From an uncultured Bacteroidaceae bacterium (lineage in GTDB: Bacteria > Bacteroidota > Bacteroidia > Bacteroidales > Bacteroidaceae), in assembly GCA_904502235.1 (NCBI GenBank), contig CAJGDP010000002.1:76058-140057 (forward strand): a DNA stretch of 64,000 bases, in the 5' to 3' direction. Below the pieces are notes generated by a model. That model made no database searches. It saw only the letters and a program-made list of their open reading frames with translations, and was not told the DNA's origin. Shown piece by piece: positions 17,045 through 26,303 of the stretch. Each line of letters begins with the position of its first letter. The first letter of the stretch is position 1. The position numbers and the translations under genes are program-made.

Positions 17045-17947
17045 TTAATCGATATTTGTGCCTGAACGTTTTACGTCGTCAATTACTTTCAGCAAGTATT
17101 TACCGTATTGGTTCTTTATCATAGGTTCTGCCAATGAACGCATTTTCTCTTCTGTAATCCAGCCTTTCTGGTATGCGATGCCTTCAAGACAGGCAATCTT
17201 GAGTCCCTGACGTTTTTCAATGACTTCTACAAAGATTGATGCTTCGGCAAGTGAATCGTGTGTGCCTGTGTCGAGCCATGCGAATCCTCGTCTTAAGGTC
17301 TGTATCTTAAGCTGGTTGTCGCTCAGGAACTGCTGGTTAACAGTAGTAATCTCTAGTTCTCCGCGTGCCGAAGGTTTGATGTTCTTTGCGATGTCTACAA
17401 CTCGGTTGGGGTAGAAGTAGAGTCCTACGACTGCATAGTTTGATTTTGGATTTGCCGGTTTCTCCTCTATTGAAAGACAGTTGCCTTCCTTGTCGAATTC
17501 TGCAACTCCATAACGCTCGGGGTCGTCCACCCAGTAACCGAATACGGTTGCCTTGTTTTCTTCTTCTGCTGAACGTACGGCTTCGCGTAACATTGCAGAG
17601 AATCCATAGCCGTAGAAGATGTTGTCTCCAAGTACTAGACATGCCGAGTCGTTGCCTATAAACTCCTCTCCAATAATGAATGCTTGTGCTAGACCGTCGG
17701 GCGAAGGCTGTTCGGCATATTCAAAACGTACACCGTAGTCGCTGCCGTCGCCAAGAAGGCGTTTGAATCCGGGAAGGTCCTGTGGGGTGGAGATGATAAG
17801 TATTTCCCTTATTCCGGCAAGCATGAGTACCGAGATGGGGTAGTAGATCATTGGCTTGTCGTATATGGGAAGCATCTGCTTGCTTACTCCTTTTGTTATG
17901 GGGTAAAGGCGTGTGCCTGAACCGCCGGCTAGTACAATACCTTTCAT
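17045..17947 (-). CDS. rfbA: Glucose-1-phosphate thymidylyltransferase
   Basis: A 300-residue RmlA enzyme, first step of dTDP-L-rhamnose synthesis (dTTP + glucose-1-phosphate to dTDP-glucose). It has the nucleotide-binding GGSGTRLYPITKGVSKQMLP signature at the N-terminus, the YAEQPSPDGLAQAF segment, the catalytic-metal LVLGDNIFYG motif near residue 110, and EEKPANPKSNYAVVGLYFY. The other three pathway genes lie 10 kb away on the opposite strand. It follows the nucleotidyltransferase-kinase gene by 12 bases, so it is transcribed with that gene rather than with rfbCDB. Confidence 0.95.
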   Translation of the reverse strand: MKGIVLAGGSGTRLYPITKGVSKQMLPIYDKPMIYYPISVLMLAGIREILIISTPQDLPGFKRLLGDGSDYGVRFEYAEQPSPDGLAQAFIIGEEFIGNDSACLVLGDNIFYGYGFSAMLREAVRSAEEENKATVFGYWVDDPERYGVAEFDKEGNCLSIEEKPANPKSNYAVVGLYFYPNRVVDIAKNIKPSARGELEITTVNQQFLSDNQLKIQTLRRGFAWLDTGTHDSLAEASIFVEVIEKRQGLKIACLEGIAYQKGWITEEKMRSLAEPMIKNQYGKYLLKVIDDVKRSGTNID

Positions 17948-17959
17948 GTCTATATGGTT

Positions 17960-19096
17960 TTATTTGCGTCTTATGCGGATTTGGATAGCTTTGTCTATGG
18001 GCTCGTCGTTGATGATTACAAGGTAACCGCCACCGCCAGCTCCGGTAATTTTATAGCCTTTTACATGGTCTTTATATTCGTCAATGGCTTTTTGGACATT
18101 TTCCGAAATCATATTCGGGAACATTGCAACTTGTGCATAGAATGATTCTGTGGTTGCTTTTCCCCATGCATCAATGTCTTTTGCAAGCAATGCCTGCCAG
18201 CACTCTTCTGCCGCCAGTGCAAGACGTTTTGCACCTTCTGTGCAGATATTGGTGTTGGCAAGTACGTCGTAATCGTTGTCGCGTGGTGCCAATGGTACAA
18301 GCCATAGGTTCTTTTCTATAAAGTCGAGCACATCTTTGTCCTTATTGCTTTCTATGCTTGCGGGCCAATAGTCGTTGTTGTAGTTGAGTTTATTCAGGCA
18401 TGGCATAACAATTCCTATGGCATCCTGTGAACCGCTGATGTATGGACTTCCGGGAGGGTTTTCGTAACGGAACACCATTTTGGCAAGTGTCTCGCGGTCG
18501 CCATCGGGGATGTCTATATGCCACATTTCAATGGCAGCCTTGCGCGATGATGTACTCATACCGCCTCGGTTGTTGAAATCGTAATCAGGCTCAATATTTA
18601 TTGTGAGTACTGCTCCCGGATGGTATTTGCTTACATATGGCTGGTCGAGCCATCCGCCGGCAAGGTCGATGCGGTAAGGTATCTTGCACTCCTGGCGTAG
18701 TGCTGTTGTTGAGCGTGTGGGCAATCCGGCTTCGGGTACTCGCTTGCTCACAATCAGTTCAATGCCGTTTTCTTCGCAGAATCTTTTTTTGCCGGGTGTG
18801 TAACCGTCGCTGTTTACAAAGAAAATATCCGGCTTGAGGCTCTTCACATCTTCGGCAAAGTCCATAATTCCGCTACCGCTGTTGATGAATGCGTCCTTTA
18901 CATAACGTATCGCCTTTACCATATAAAGACGTTCCTGCTCGGTATTGATTGTCTTGCGGTCCTTAAGATCGCGAATTGTGGCGTCGGAACCGATACCTAC
19001 ATAAAGATCGCCGTATGTTGAAGCTTCTTTGAAGAATGCTACATGTCCGGAGTGGAGCATGTCGTAACATCCCGATACAAATACTTTCTTGCTCAT
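17960..19096 (-). CDS. Nucleotidyltransferase-GHMP kinase fusion
   Basis: A 378-residue two-domain protein. Residues 1-135 are a cytidylyltransferase-like fold with the HxGH motif (HSGHVAFFKEA, about residues 16-26). Residues about 140-378 are GHMP-kinase-like: motif 1 RIDLAGGWLDQPYVSKYHPG, a diverged motif 2 GGMSTSSRKAA, and motif 3 GAGGGGYL near the C-terminus. The kinase part resembles fucokinase/HddA-type sugar kinases. A protein that phosphorylates a sugar and then activates it with a nucleotide fits the bifunctional layout, but the sugar is unknown. Upstream of and 12 bases from rfbA, in a surface-sugar context. Confidence 0.78.
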   Translation of the reverse strand: MSKKVFVSGCYDMLHSGHVAFFKEASTYGDLYVGIGSDATIRDLKDRKTINTEQERLYMVKAIRYVKDAFINSGSGIMDFAEDVKSLKPDIFFVNSDGYTPGKKRFCEENGIELIVSKRVPEAGLPTRSTTALRQECKIPYRIDLAGGWLDQPYVSKYHPGAVLTINIEPDYDFNNRGGMSTSSRKAAIEMWHIDIPDGDRETLAKMVFRYENPPGSPYISGSQDAIGIVMPCLNKLNYNNDYWPASIESNKDKDVLDFIEKNLWLVPLAPRDNDYDVLANTNICTEGAKRLALAAEECWQALLAKDIDAWGKATTESFYAQVAMFPNMISENVQKAIDEYKDHVKGYKITGAGGGGYLVIINDEPIDKAIQIRIRRK

Positions 19097-19126
19097 ATTC
19101 TAAGGTGCTTTTATTTCTCTTATTTA

Positions 19127-19134
19127 CAAAGATA
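19127..19134 (-). promoter_or_regulatory. -7 box of the nucleotidyltransferase-kinase/rfbA operon
   Basis: TATCTTTG on the minus strand, 30 bases before the start codon. No clear TTG at the expected spacing. Confidence 0.5.
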
Positions 19135-19249
19135 TATAAAAAATATCTTTTACCATATTTTATCCTTGTTTTATTAATGGTTTTTTGCTCATTGATGTTC
19201 TTGAAGTTGCGTTTGGGTGGGTTTAAAGGACGAAAAATGCTTTTTTTTT

Positions 19250-19269
19250 GTTTTTTTTACAAAAAAAAC
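19250..19269. repeat. T-tract/A-tract palindrome upstream of the histone-like gene
   Basis: GTTTTTTTT, AC, AAAAAAAAC: 9-base homopolymer arms around a 2-base centre, inside a T-rich stretch starting near 19241. It lies about 30 bases upstream of the -7 box. Such tracts are likely bent DNA or an UP-like element. Confidence 0.5.
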
Positions 19270-19300
19270 TTCTTTTATGCCTTGATATTCCGATTTTTAT

Positions 19301-19308
19301 TATCTTTG
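19301..19308 (+). promoter_or_regulatory. -7 box of the histone H1-like gene
   Basis: TATCTTTG, a perfect -7 element, 30 bases before the start codon. The nearest TTG (19282-19284) is only 16 bases upstream, shorter than usual; the upstream T/A tracts may compensate. Confidence 0.55.
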
Positions 19309-19338
19309 TGCATCATTAACCTTAATAACGAAAATATT

Positions 19339-19512
19339 ATGAAAGAACTTATTGAGAAAATCCAGGAAACTTACGCTGCATTTGCAGCTGATGCAACAGC
19401 TCAGGCTGAAAAGGGTAACAAGGCTGCAGGTACACGCGCTCGCAAGGCTTCTTTGGAGCTCGAGAAGGCTATGAAGGCTTTCCGTAAGGCTTCTCTTGAG
19501 GCTGCTAAGTAA
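19339..19512 (+). CDS. Histone H1-like protein (Hc1 family)
   Basis: A 57-residue lysine- and alanine-rich helical protein (MKELIEKIQETYAAFAADAT...GTRARKASLELEK). It matches the small histone H1-like/Hc1 proteins found across Bacteroidota and is thought to bind DNA. The frame is open much further upstream, but the start at 19339 is set by the -7 box at 19301 and by family length. A terminator follows 23 bases after the stop. Confidence 0.88.
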   Translation: MKELIEKIQETYAAFAADATAQAEKGNKAAGTRARKASLELEKAMKAFRKASLEAAK

Positions 19513-19535
19513 TCAGACTCAGCATTTGCTTTATA

Positions 19536-19569
19536 AAATAAAAGTCACATAATGTGGCTTTTATTTTTT
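19536..19569 (+). terminator. Terminator after the histone H1-like gene
   Basis: Arms 19536-19550 and 19552-19566 pair over 15 bases with one G-U, and a T-run ends at 19569. Confidence 0.85.
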
Positions 19570-19853
19570 GCATATATGTGTAATCTCAAAGAACACTTTA
19601 AATGTGTCTTTCCCGCCAATGCGGAAAAGATGCATTTTTTTTGTCTTCTTGCTTTAGTGCTCAATCAATTGAATGTGGATTTTAGTATAAAAATAAAAAA
19701 ATAATATTAACTTTGTAAAATGATTACGTGCGCGCGGGTGTACGGGGCTGTAAACTTTTTGTAATTCATGTAACAAAAACAAAAGTTTTCCGTCTTGTAT
19801 ACGCAGGGCATGTTTGAGTGAAATATCAGTAACTAATTTTTAATATAAATTCT
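19570..19853 (+). promoter_or_regulatory. Long leader of the beta-galactosidase gene
   Basis: TAACTTTG at 19708-19715 is a good -7 box, giving a leader of about 130 bases. The leader starts with a GC-rich patch (19728-19750) unlike its AT-rich surroundings. Nested inverted repeats follow: AAACTTTT (19752-19759) with AAAAGTTT (19781-19788), and TTTTTGT (19756-19762) with ACAAAAA (19773-19779). No coding frame or known riboswitch is visible. A carbohydrate-responsive operator or structured 5' leader is possible. Confidence 0.45.
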
Positions 19854-22800
19854 ATGAAAAAAAGATTCGTTTCGGCAACGCTTATGGCATTGATGATGTC
19901 ATTGAGTTGTTTTGGACAGAACCTGAAAGGCTTTGCTTACGGCGATGTGGAAGCTCCTCGCGGATACGGCTACGTCAAAGGTCAGGAAGCCGGATTGGTA
20001 GAGTGGGAATCGCCCGAGGAACTCTCGCTGAACAAGGAACAGCCAAAGGCTTGGTTCTTTAATTTCAAGAGCGAGGAGAATGCACGTAAGGTTCTTCCCG
20101 AAAACAGTGAGTTCTATCTCTCGCTCGATGGTACATGGGATTTCAATTGGGTGGCTAACCCTTGGGACCGTCCCGTGGATTTCTTCAAGACAGAGTTCGA
20201 TGCTTCGGCATGGGACAAGGTTCAGGTTCCAATGAACTGGAACGTATATGGTTTGCAGCCTGATGGTTCGCAGAAATACGGTACTCCAATCTATGTAAAC
20301 CAACCTGTAATCTTCAAGCACCAGGTTGCTGTAGGTGACTGGAAGGGTGGTGTTATGCGCGAGCCTGCTCAGCACCATACAACATACAAGTTCCGCAACG
20401 AGGTAGGTTCTTACCGTCGTACATTCAATGTTCCTGCTGATTGGGACGGTCGTGAGATTTATCTGAACTTCGACGGAGTGGATTCTTTCTTCTATTTGTG
20501 GATAAACGGCAAGTATGTAGGTTTCTCAAAGAACTCACGAAACCTTGCTTCTTTCAATATCACAAAATATCTTGTCGAGGGTGAAAACCTTATTGCTGTT
20601 GAGGTCTATCGTAACAGTGATGCTTCGTTCCTTGAGTCGCAGGATATGTTCCGTTTGCCGGGTATCTTCCGTACAGTCTCTTTGACATCAAGAAATCCTG
20701 TTGAATTGCGTGATATCCGTGTACGCACCGATTTGGATGCACAATACAAGGATGCTGTTGCAAACATTGAGGTTGATGTACGTAATCTCACAAAGAAGAG
20801 TGCAAAGAACTATCAGGTAAAGGTTCAGTTGTACAAGAACGAACTTTACAGCGACAATAACGAAAAAGTTGAAGGTGCAACTGCTGTCAATGGTGTAGCA
20901 CTGCTTGCAAAGGGTGAAACAACCACTGTGAACATTCCTCTTGCCGTTGCAGCCCCTGCAAAGTGGAGTGCTGAAGAACCTAACCGCTACACACTTGTTG
21001 TAAGTTTGCTCGATAAGAAAGGTCGTACCGTTGAAATGGCTTCTACATACATGGGCTTCCGCGAGGTTGAAATCCGTGATACAAAAGCCGAGGATGATGA
21101 GTTCGGCTTGGCTGGTCGCTACTACTATCTGAATGGCAAACCCATCAAGATGAAGGGTGTAAATCGCCATGAAAGCAATCTTGAACGTGGTCATGCCGTT
21201 ACACGTGAGCAGATGGAAAAAGAGGTTATGCTCATGCTTCAGGGTAACATCAATCACGTACGTAACGCTCACTATCCCGATGCTCCATATTGGTATTACT
21301 TGTGCGACAAGTACGGTATCTACTTGGAGGACGAGGCGAATATCGAGAGCCACCAGTACTACTATGGCGACGCTTCTTTGTCGCACGTTCCTGAGTTTAC
21401 AAATGCACACGTTGCACGTGTTATGGAGATGGCTCATGCAACAATAAACTCACCTTCTGTTTGTATATGGTCGCTTGGTAACGAGGCTGGTCCCGGTGAG
21501 AACTTCGTCAAGGCTTACAAGGCTTTGAAGGCTTTTGATGCTTCACGCCCTGTACAGTATGAACGTAACAACAATATTGTTGATATGGGTTCAAACCAGT
21601 ATCCTTCAATCGGTTGGACACGTGAGGCTGTAAAGGGTAAGATGGGTATTGTATATCCTTTCCATATTTCGGAGTATGCTCACTCAATGGGTAATGCTGC
21701 CGGTAACCTTGTTGATTACTGGGAAGCAATGGAGAGCACAAACTTCTTTATCGGTGGTGCTATCTGGGACTGGACCGATCAGGCTTTCTGGAATGTAGAT
21801 CCAAAGACCGGAGAGAAGTATATGGGTTATGGTGGCGACTTCGGCGACCGTCCTAACGACCATACTTTCTGTATGAACGGTATAATGTTCCCCGACCACT
21901 CTCCAAAACCACAGTACTATGAGGTTAAGAAGGTGTATCAGAATGCAGGTATCAAGATGCTTGATAACGGTGAGATTGAAATCTTCAACAAGCGTTACTT
22001 CAACTCTCTTTGCGACCTTGATGTAAAGGTTTCTCTTTGGGAAGATGGTAAGCAGATTGATTCTTATTATATGCCCGGTATGCATATTGCTCCACGTACA
22101 GCAAAGAGCTTCAAATTGAAATTCAATGCAGCAAACTTCAAGGCAGACAAGGAGTATTTCGTTAAGGTGCAGTTGCTTTTGAAGAAGGATATGCCTTGGG
22201 CTAAGAAGGGTTATGCTCAGATGGAAGAGCAGTTGAAACTGCAGGATGCTGTAAAGGCTGCTTTGTTGATTGAGGTTGCAAAGGATACTCAGAAGGTTGT
22301 TGTTAAGGAAAACAAAGCCGATGCAACAACAGAAATTACAGGTAATGGTTTCTTTGTTTCATTCAACAATAAGACCGGTGTTCTTGATAATGTAGTCTAT
22401 GGAAATACTACAGTGTTCGAGAAGGGTTCTTCTATGACATTGAGCGCATACCGTGCTCCTGTCGATAACGATATCTGGGCTTGGAACCGTTGGTTCGCTC
22501 TTGGTCTTTACGACTTGAAGGATGAGGTTGTTTCATTTGTCTCAAAGAAGAACAATGATGGAACAGTTGTACTTCAGTACATTGTCCGCACTCAGGCTAA
22601 ACACCCCGGTCGTCGCATAAAGAACGAGGATAACAGTTTTACTGTTCAGAACGATGCTCGCGAGTTGGGTGCAAATGAGTTCCACTTTATCTCTAACAGA
22701 ATATGGACAATCTATCCCGACGGTTCTGTTGAACTCAACAGTTCGGTAACAGGTAGCGATGCAAACGCATTACTCGCACGTATCGGCTATATGATGCAGT

Positions 22801-23906
22801 TGCCAACAGAGTTGAAGAACTATACATATTACGGACGTGGTCCATGGAATAACTATAACGACCGTCGTACAGGTGCATTCATACAGCAGTATGCAAGCAC
22901 TGTTGCCGACCAGTTTGTTCATTTCCCAAAACCACAGGATATGGCTAACCGTGAGGAGATACGCTGGGCTGCGCTTACAAACGATGCAGGTAACGGTGTA
23001 ATCTTTGTAAATACTTGCGGTCTTTCAACATCGGCTCTTCCTTGGAACGATGTTGAGCTCACCGAGGCTGCTCACCCATATCAGTTGCCTGCATCATCGG
23101 GCACATGGTTGCACTTGGATGCAAAGGTAAACGGTCTTGGTGGTAACAGTTGTGGACAGGGTGGTCCTCTTGACCATGACCTTGTAAGAGCCGGCGACAA
23201 CAGCGTAGGTTTCATTATGCGTCCCGTAAAGAACGGTGATGATTATACAAATCTTGCAAATGTTGCTTCTTCGGGTGTTTTGCCTGTTGTTCTCAAGCGC
23301 GACCTTCGTGGCATCGTTACAATGAACTGCGAAAAGGAAAATGCAGAAATCTATTATAGAATAGGTAAGAAAGGCAAGGCTAAACTTTACACAGAGCCTG
23401 TGAATATGAGCAAGGGTGGTGATATCACTGTCTGGGAGAAGGCAACTCCTGCTTTGGCTGCTACATACAGCTACGACGAGATTACATCAATTCCTATTAC
23501 TGTAGCATTCTGTTCAAGCCGTGAACCGGGTAGCGGAGCTGAAAAGATGCTCGATGGCGACCCTACAACAATATGGCATACAATGTATTCGGTAACTGTT
23601 GCTATATATCCTCACTGGATTGATTTCGATGCCAACGAAGAGGTTACAATCAAGGGCTTCAAGTATATGCCTCGTCAGGATGGTGGTAACAACGGTAATG
23701 TCAAGGCATACAAGTTGCAGGTAAGTGCCGATGGCAAGAACTGGAGCGACCCTGTTGCTGAGGGAGAATTCCCATACAGTTCAGAGAAGCAGACAGTAAT
23801 ATTCAAGAAATCTGTAAAGGCCCGTTTTATCCGCTTTACAGCATTGAGCTCACAGAACGGACAGGACTTTGCTTCCGGTGCTGAATTTGAATTGATAAAG
23901 GAGTAA
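19854..23906 (+). CDS. Secreted GH2 beta-galactosidase with discoidin-like C-terminal domain
   Basis: A 1350-residue exported glycosidase. Residues 1-22 are a signal peptide. The LacZ-like domains follow: sugar-binding jelly roll (from about 60), two immunoglobulin-like domains flanking the TIM barrel (about 410-700), and the beta-galactosidase small-chain domain (about 850-1130). Acid/base E544 lies in CIWSLGNEAG and nucleophile E607 in HISEYAHSMGNAAGN. Residues about 1210-1350 form an F5/8 type C (CBM32-like) module. It is longer than LacZ because of this module. It probably cleaves galactosides of host or plant glycans in the periplasm. It stands alone, with no SusC/D pair next to it. Confidence 0.93.
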   Translation: MKKRFVSATLMALMMSLSCFGQNLKGFAYGDVEAPRGYGYVKGQEAGLVEWESPEELSLNKEQPKAWFFNFKSEENARKVLPENSEFYLSLDGTWDFNWVANPWDRPVDFFKTEFDASAWDKVQVPMNWNVYGLQPDGSQKYGTPIYVNQPVIFKHQVAVGDWKGGVMREPAQHHTTYKFRNEVGSYRRTFNVPADWDGREIYLNFDGVDSFFYLWINGKYVGFSKNSRNLASFNITKYLVEGENLIAVEVYRNSDASFLESQDMFRLPGIFRTVSLTSRNPVELRDIRVRTDLDAQYKDAVANIEVDVRNLTKKSAKNYQVKVQLYKNELYSDNNEKVEGATAVNGVALLAKGETTTVNIPLAVAAPAKWSAEEPNRYTLVVSLLDKKGRTVEMASTYMGFREVEIRDTKAEDDEFGLAGRYYYLNGKPIKMKGVNRHESNLERGHAVTREQMEKEVMLMLQGNINHVRNAHYPDAPYWYYLCDKYGIYLEDEANIESHQYYYGDASLSHVPEFTNAHVARVMEMAHATINSPSVCIWSLGNEAGPGENFVKAYKALKAFDASRPVQYERNNNIVDMGSNQYPSIGWTREAVKGKMGIVYPFHISEYAHSMGNAAGNLVDYWEAMESTNFFIGGAIWDWTDQAFWNVDPKTGEKYMGYGGDFGDRPNDHTFCMNGIMFPDHSPKPQYYEVKKVYQNAGIKMLDNGEIEIFNKRYFNSLCDLDVKVSLWEDGKQIDSYYMPGMHIAPRTAKSFKLKFNAANFKADKEYFVKVQLLLKKDMPWAKKGYAQMEEQLKLQDAVKAALLIEVAKDTQKVVVKENKADATTEITGNGFFVSFNNKTGVLDNVVYGNTTVFEKGSSMTLSAYRAPVDNDIWAWNRWFALGLYDLKDEVVSFVSKKNNDGTVVLQYIVRTQAKHPGRRIKNEDNSFTVQNDARELGANEFHFISNRIWTIYPDGSVELNSSVTGSDANALLARIGYMMQLPTELKNYTYYGRGPWNNYNDRRTGAFIQQYASTVADQFVHFPKPQDMANREEIRWAALTNDAGNGVIFVNTCGLSTSALPWNDVELTEAAHPYQLPASSGTWLHLDAKVNGLGGNSCGQGGPLDHDLVRAGDNSVGFIMRPVKNGDDYTNLANVASSGVLPVVLKRDLRGIVTMNCEKENAEIYYRIGKKGKAKLYTEPVNMSKGGDITVWEKATPALAATYSYDEITSIPITVAFCSSREPGSGAEKMLDGDPTTIWHTMYSVTVAIYPHWIDFDANEEVTIKGFKYMPRQDGGNNGNVKAYKLQVSADGKNWSDPVAEGEFPYSSEKQTVIFKKSVKARFIRFTALSSQNGQDFASGAEFELIKE

Positions 23907-23926
23907 TCCTTACTATAATAACAAGG

Positions 23927-23963
23927 TATAGGGGTGTCTTTGGAGGCACCCCTATATTTTTTT
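23927..23963 (+). terminator. Terminator after the beta-galactosidase gene
   Basis: TATAGGGGTG (23927-23936) pairs with CACCCCTATA (23947-23956), 10-base loop, followed by a T-run. Confidence 0.9.
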
Positions 23964-24005
23964 ATATTTTTAATAAAAATAATATGAAACCAATTAATTA
24001 TTGAT

Positions 24006-24013
24006 TATATTTG
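24006..24013 (+). promoter_or_regulatory. -7 box of the lipoprotein/ABC operon
   Basis: TATATTTG matches TAnnTTTG, 34 bases before the start codon. No clear -33 TTG. Confidence 0.45.
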
Positions 24014-24047
24014 GAGCATTGTATAAAACACCATAAAAATATACGTT

Positions 24048-25622
24048 ATGAAAAAGAATTTTCTTCTTGTCGCAGCATTGCTTGTGTCTATGCTTTTTAC
24101 GGGATGTAAAAACGACAATTATCTCTCTGTGTTGCCAGACGATCCTGCGCTTATGTGTAAGGTGAATGTCGGTACTCTTCTGAACAAATCGGAAGTGTTG
24201 CAGAACAAGACGGTGGCTTCTACATTGAATCTGTTTGCAACCCAGTTGCCTGCGCATATGCAGGAAATCTATACAGCAATAGTTGAAGACCCTTCAAATT
24301 CGGGTATTGACTTTACACGTCCTATCGTGTTATCGATGTTTACTAACGATTTTGAAAATGTAAAGGGCGTTGTTGTTGCTCCTGTTGGTGATGCAGGCAA
24401 ATTGAAAGAACTTGTAGAAACAGTCCTTAAGGAATCGGGAATGGAGATTAAGGAGATCGACGGTTATAATTATGTGGTATGTGACGATGAACCGGAGGAG
24501 ATGTTTGCCTTTGACAATGAGAAGGTGGTTCTGGCCTATGATTCTTGGTATCTTGCCGATATTGATGTAAAGGCTTATCTTGCTGAAGGAAGCAAGGCGG
24601 TAGAGAATGCCAAATATGACGAATTCTTTGCGAATACAAAGGATGTTGCCCTTTATCTTGATTATAGCACTATATGTAATGCAATGGAGGAGCAGGGTGT
24701 CTACGCTTCGTTGGGTAACAATTCTCTAGATGCATTGAAGGATATGGCTATGCTGATGGATTTGAATTTCGAAAACGGTGCCATCGTTCTTGATACAAAG
24801 GTTTCTGCCGGCAAAGAGTATGAGGATATGGTGCGCAAATATTGGGAAAAACCTTCACGCGAGCACTACGGCTATATTCCTGAGAATTCATTCATGGTAA
24901 TGAACAGTTTCCTTTGCGGTAAGATGATACTTGATAATCCCTTGATTAAAGGACAATGGAACGATATTTCTGAAGAGCTGGATTTCGATTTTTCAAAGTT
25001 GTCATCTATTTCGGGTGATATGACTTTTGCATTGCTCCGCCCGCAGTTTCTGGGTAATACGGAAGTTCCGCAGTTGATGTTTGTTGTTGATTGCGAAAAC
25101 AAGGAACTTTTTAACGAGATTGTATCTGCAATAGAGAATGAGACTGAATTGAAATCTGTAGAAAACGACGTATATGCGTTGGGCATGAACGAATACAGTG
25201 ATTTCGACTACGATACTTATGAGTGGGTGAGCGGAATAAAAGGCTATGACTATTATCTTATGTATAAGGACGAAAAGATTGCCATTATACCGGAAAATAT
25301 CTACAAAGAGATAAACGACGGAGATGATTTCAAGGATTTGGCTCAGAGTGCCGAAGACAATAGAATCTTTACTTCTTTAAATGCTGTTATTGCCGTAGAT
25401 ATGAAGAGTGTCGTAGAGGAAATTGAACCTTTGATGAAATCCGAAGATGATAAGACAGCTTTGGATGTAATAAAGATGTTCAAGAACATTGAGGTGTTGC
25501 AGAACGATCCAATGGAGGCTACAACAAAAATAAATCTATATAATACAAATGAGAATTCTTTGAAGCTGTTGGTTGATAAGGCTGTTGCTTTGGCTGCTTC
25601 AAATCTAGGTGATTTCTTCTAA
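24048..25622 (+). CDS. DUF4836-type lipoprotein
   Basis: A 524-residue lipoprotein. The signal ends in the lipobox MLFTGC, so Cys20 should be lipidated. The mature start (YLSVLPDDPALMCKVNVGTLLNKSEV) resembles the DUF4836 family of Bacteroidales, whose function is unknown. The rest is acidic, with no enzyme motif. An ABC ATPase gene starts 5 bases after its stop and a permease follows, so this may be the envelope partner of that transporter. Confidence 0.7.
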   Translation: MKKNFLLVAALLVSMLFTGCKNDNYLSVLPDDPALMCKVNVGTLLNKSEVLQNKTVASTLNLFATQLPAHMQEIYTAIVEDPSNSGIDFTRPIVLSMFTNDFENVKGVVVAPVGDAGKLKELVETVLKESGMEIKEIDGYNYVVCDDEPEEMFAFDNEKVVLAYDSWYLADIDVKAYLAEGSKAVENAKYDEFFANTKDVALYLDYSTICNAMEEQGVYASLGNNSLDALKDMAMLMDLNFENGAIVLDTKVSAGKEYEDMVRKYWEKPSREHYGYIPENSFMVMNSFLCGKMILDNPLIKGQWNDISEELDFDFSKLSSISGDMTFALLRPQFLGNTEVPQLMFVVDCENKELFNEIVSAIENETELKSVENDVYALGMNEYSDFDYDTYEWVSGIKGYDYYLMYKDEKIAIIPENIYKEINDGDDFKDLAQSAEDNRIFTSLNAVIAVDMKSVVEEIEPLMKSEDDKTALDVIKMFKNIEVLQNDPMEATTKINLYNTNENSLKLLVDKAVALAASNLGDFF

Positions 25623-25627
25623 GAGAT

Positions 25628-26293
25628 ATGGTAAATATTACAGGTATATTCCTTGAGGGAATACAGCCTAAGGTTTTCGAAGGTACTCCGGCTTTACGGG
25701 TACCTTCGGATGTTTGGGGGCAGAACCTGCTGCTTAAAAAAGGAGAATCGTGTCTTATCGAGGCTTCGTCGGGACGCGGTAAGAGTTCTTTGTGTGCTTT
25801 TCTGTATGGGCTTCGTAAGGATTATTCGGGGAATATATCATTTGTGACATCTGAAGGGCAGACACTGCAGTCACAAGAATGTGATTTTGTGTCGTTGCGT
25901 AGTAATAACATCTCGTTGATGTTTCAGGATTTAAAACTTTTTCCGGAACTTACTGCAGTTGAGAATGTAATGCTCAAAAACAGAATTACGGGCTTTTGGA
26001 GCGAGGAGAAGTGTCGCAACATGTTGTTAAGGATGAACCTGATGGATGTTGTTGATGTTCCATGTGGCAGAATGTCATTCGGACAACAGCAACGTGTGGC
26101 ATTTGTCCGTGCCTTGGCACAGCCATTGGATTTTCTGTTCCTTGATGAGCCGGTAAGTCATCTGGACGAAGGGAATGCAAGGATTATGTCTCAAATGATA
26201 AAGGAACGTCAGATAGAGGATGGGATAGGCGTTGTGGTTACATCTATAGGGTATCGCTTACCTTATGATTATGAAAGGATAATAGAATTGTAA
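25628..26293 (+). CDS. ABC transporter ATP-binding protein
   Basis: A 221-residue ATPase of the LolD/MacB type. Walker A is EASSGRGKSSLC near residue 47, Q-loop LMFQDLKLFPEL near 98, signature MSFGQQQRVAFVRAL near 148, and Walker B FLFLDEPVSHLD near 171. The usual switch-loop histidine is replaced by a serine-like position (VVVTSIGYR), which is unusual. It should power the FtsX-like permease encoded 10 bases downstream. Confidence 0.9.
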   Translation: MVNITGIFLEGIQPKVFEGTPALRVPSDVWGQNLLLKKGESCLIEASSGRGKSSLCAFLYGLRKDYSGNISFVTSEGQTLQSQECDFVSLRSNNISLMFQDLKLFPELTAVENVMLKNRITGFWSEEKCRNMLLRMNLMDVVDVPCGRMSFGQQQRVAFVRALAQPLDFLFLDEPVSHLDEGNARIMSQMIKERQIEDGIGVVVTSIGYRLPYDYERIIEL

Positions 26294-26303
26294 TTCGGGG
26301 ATT

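Noticed and set aside
20688..21437. 249-codon open frame on the minus strand inside the beta-galactosidase gene
   Set aside because: It lies entirely antisense to the conserved GH2 catalytic domain, has no homology I recognise, and shows low-complexity runs typical of a shadow frame.
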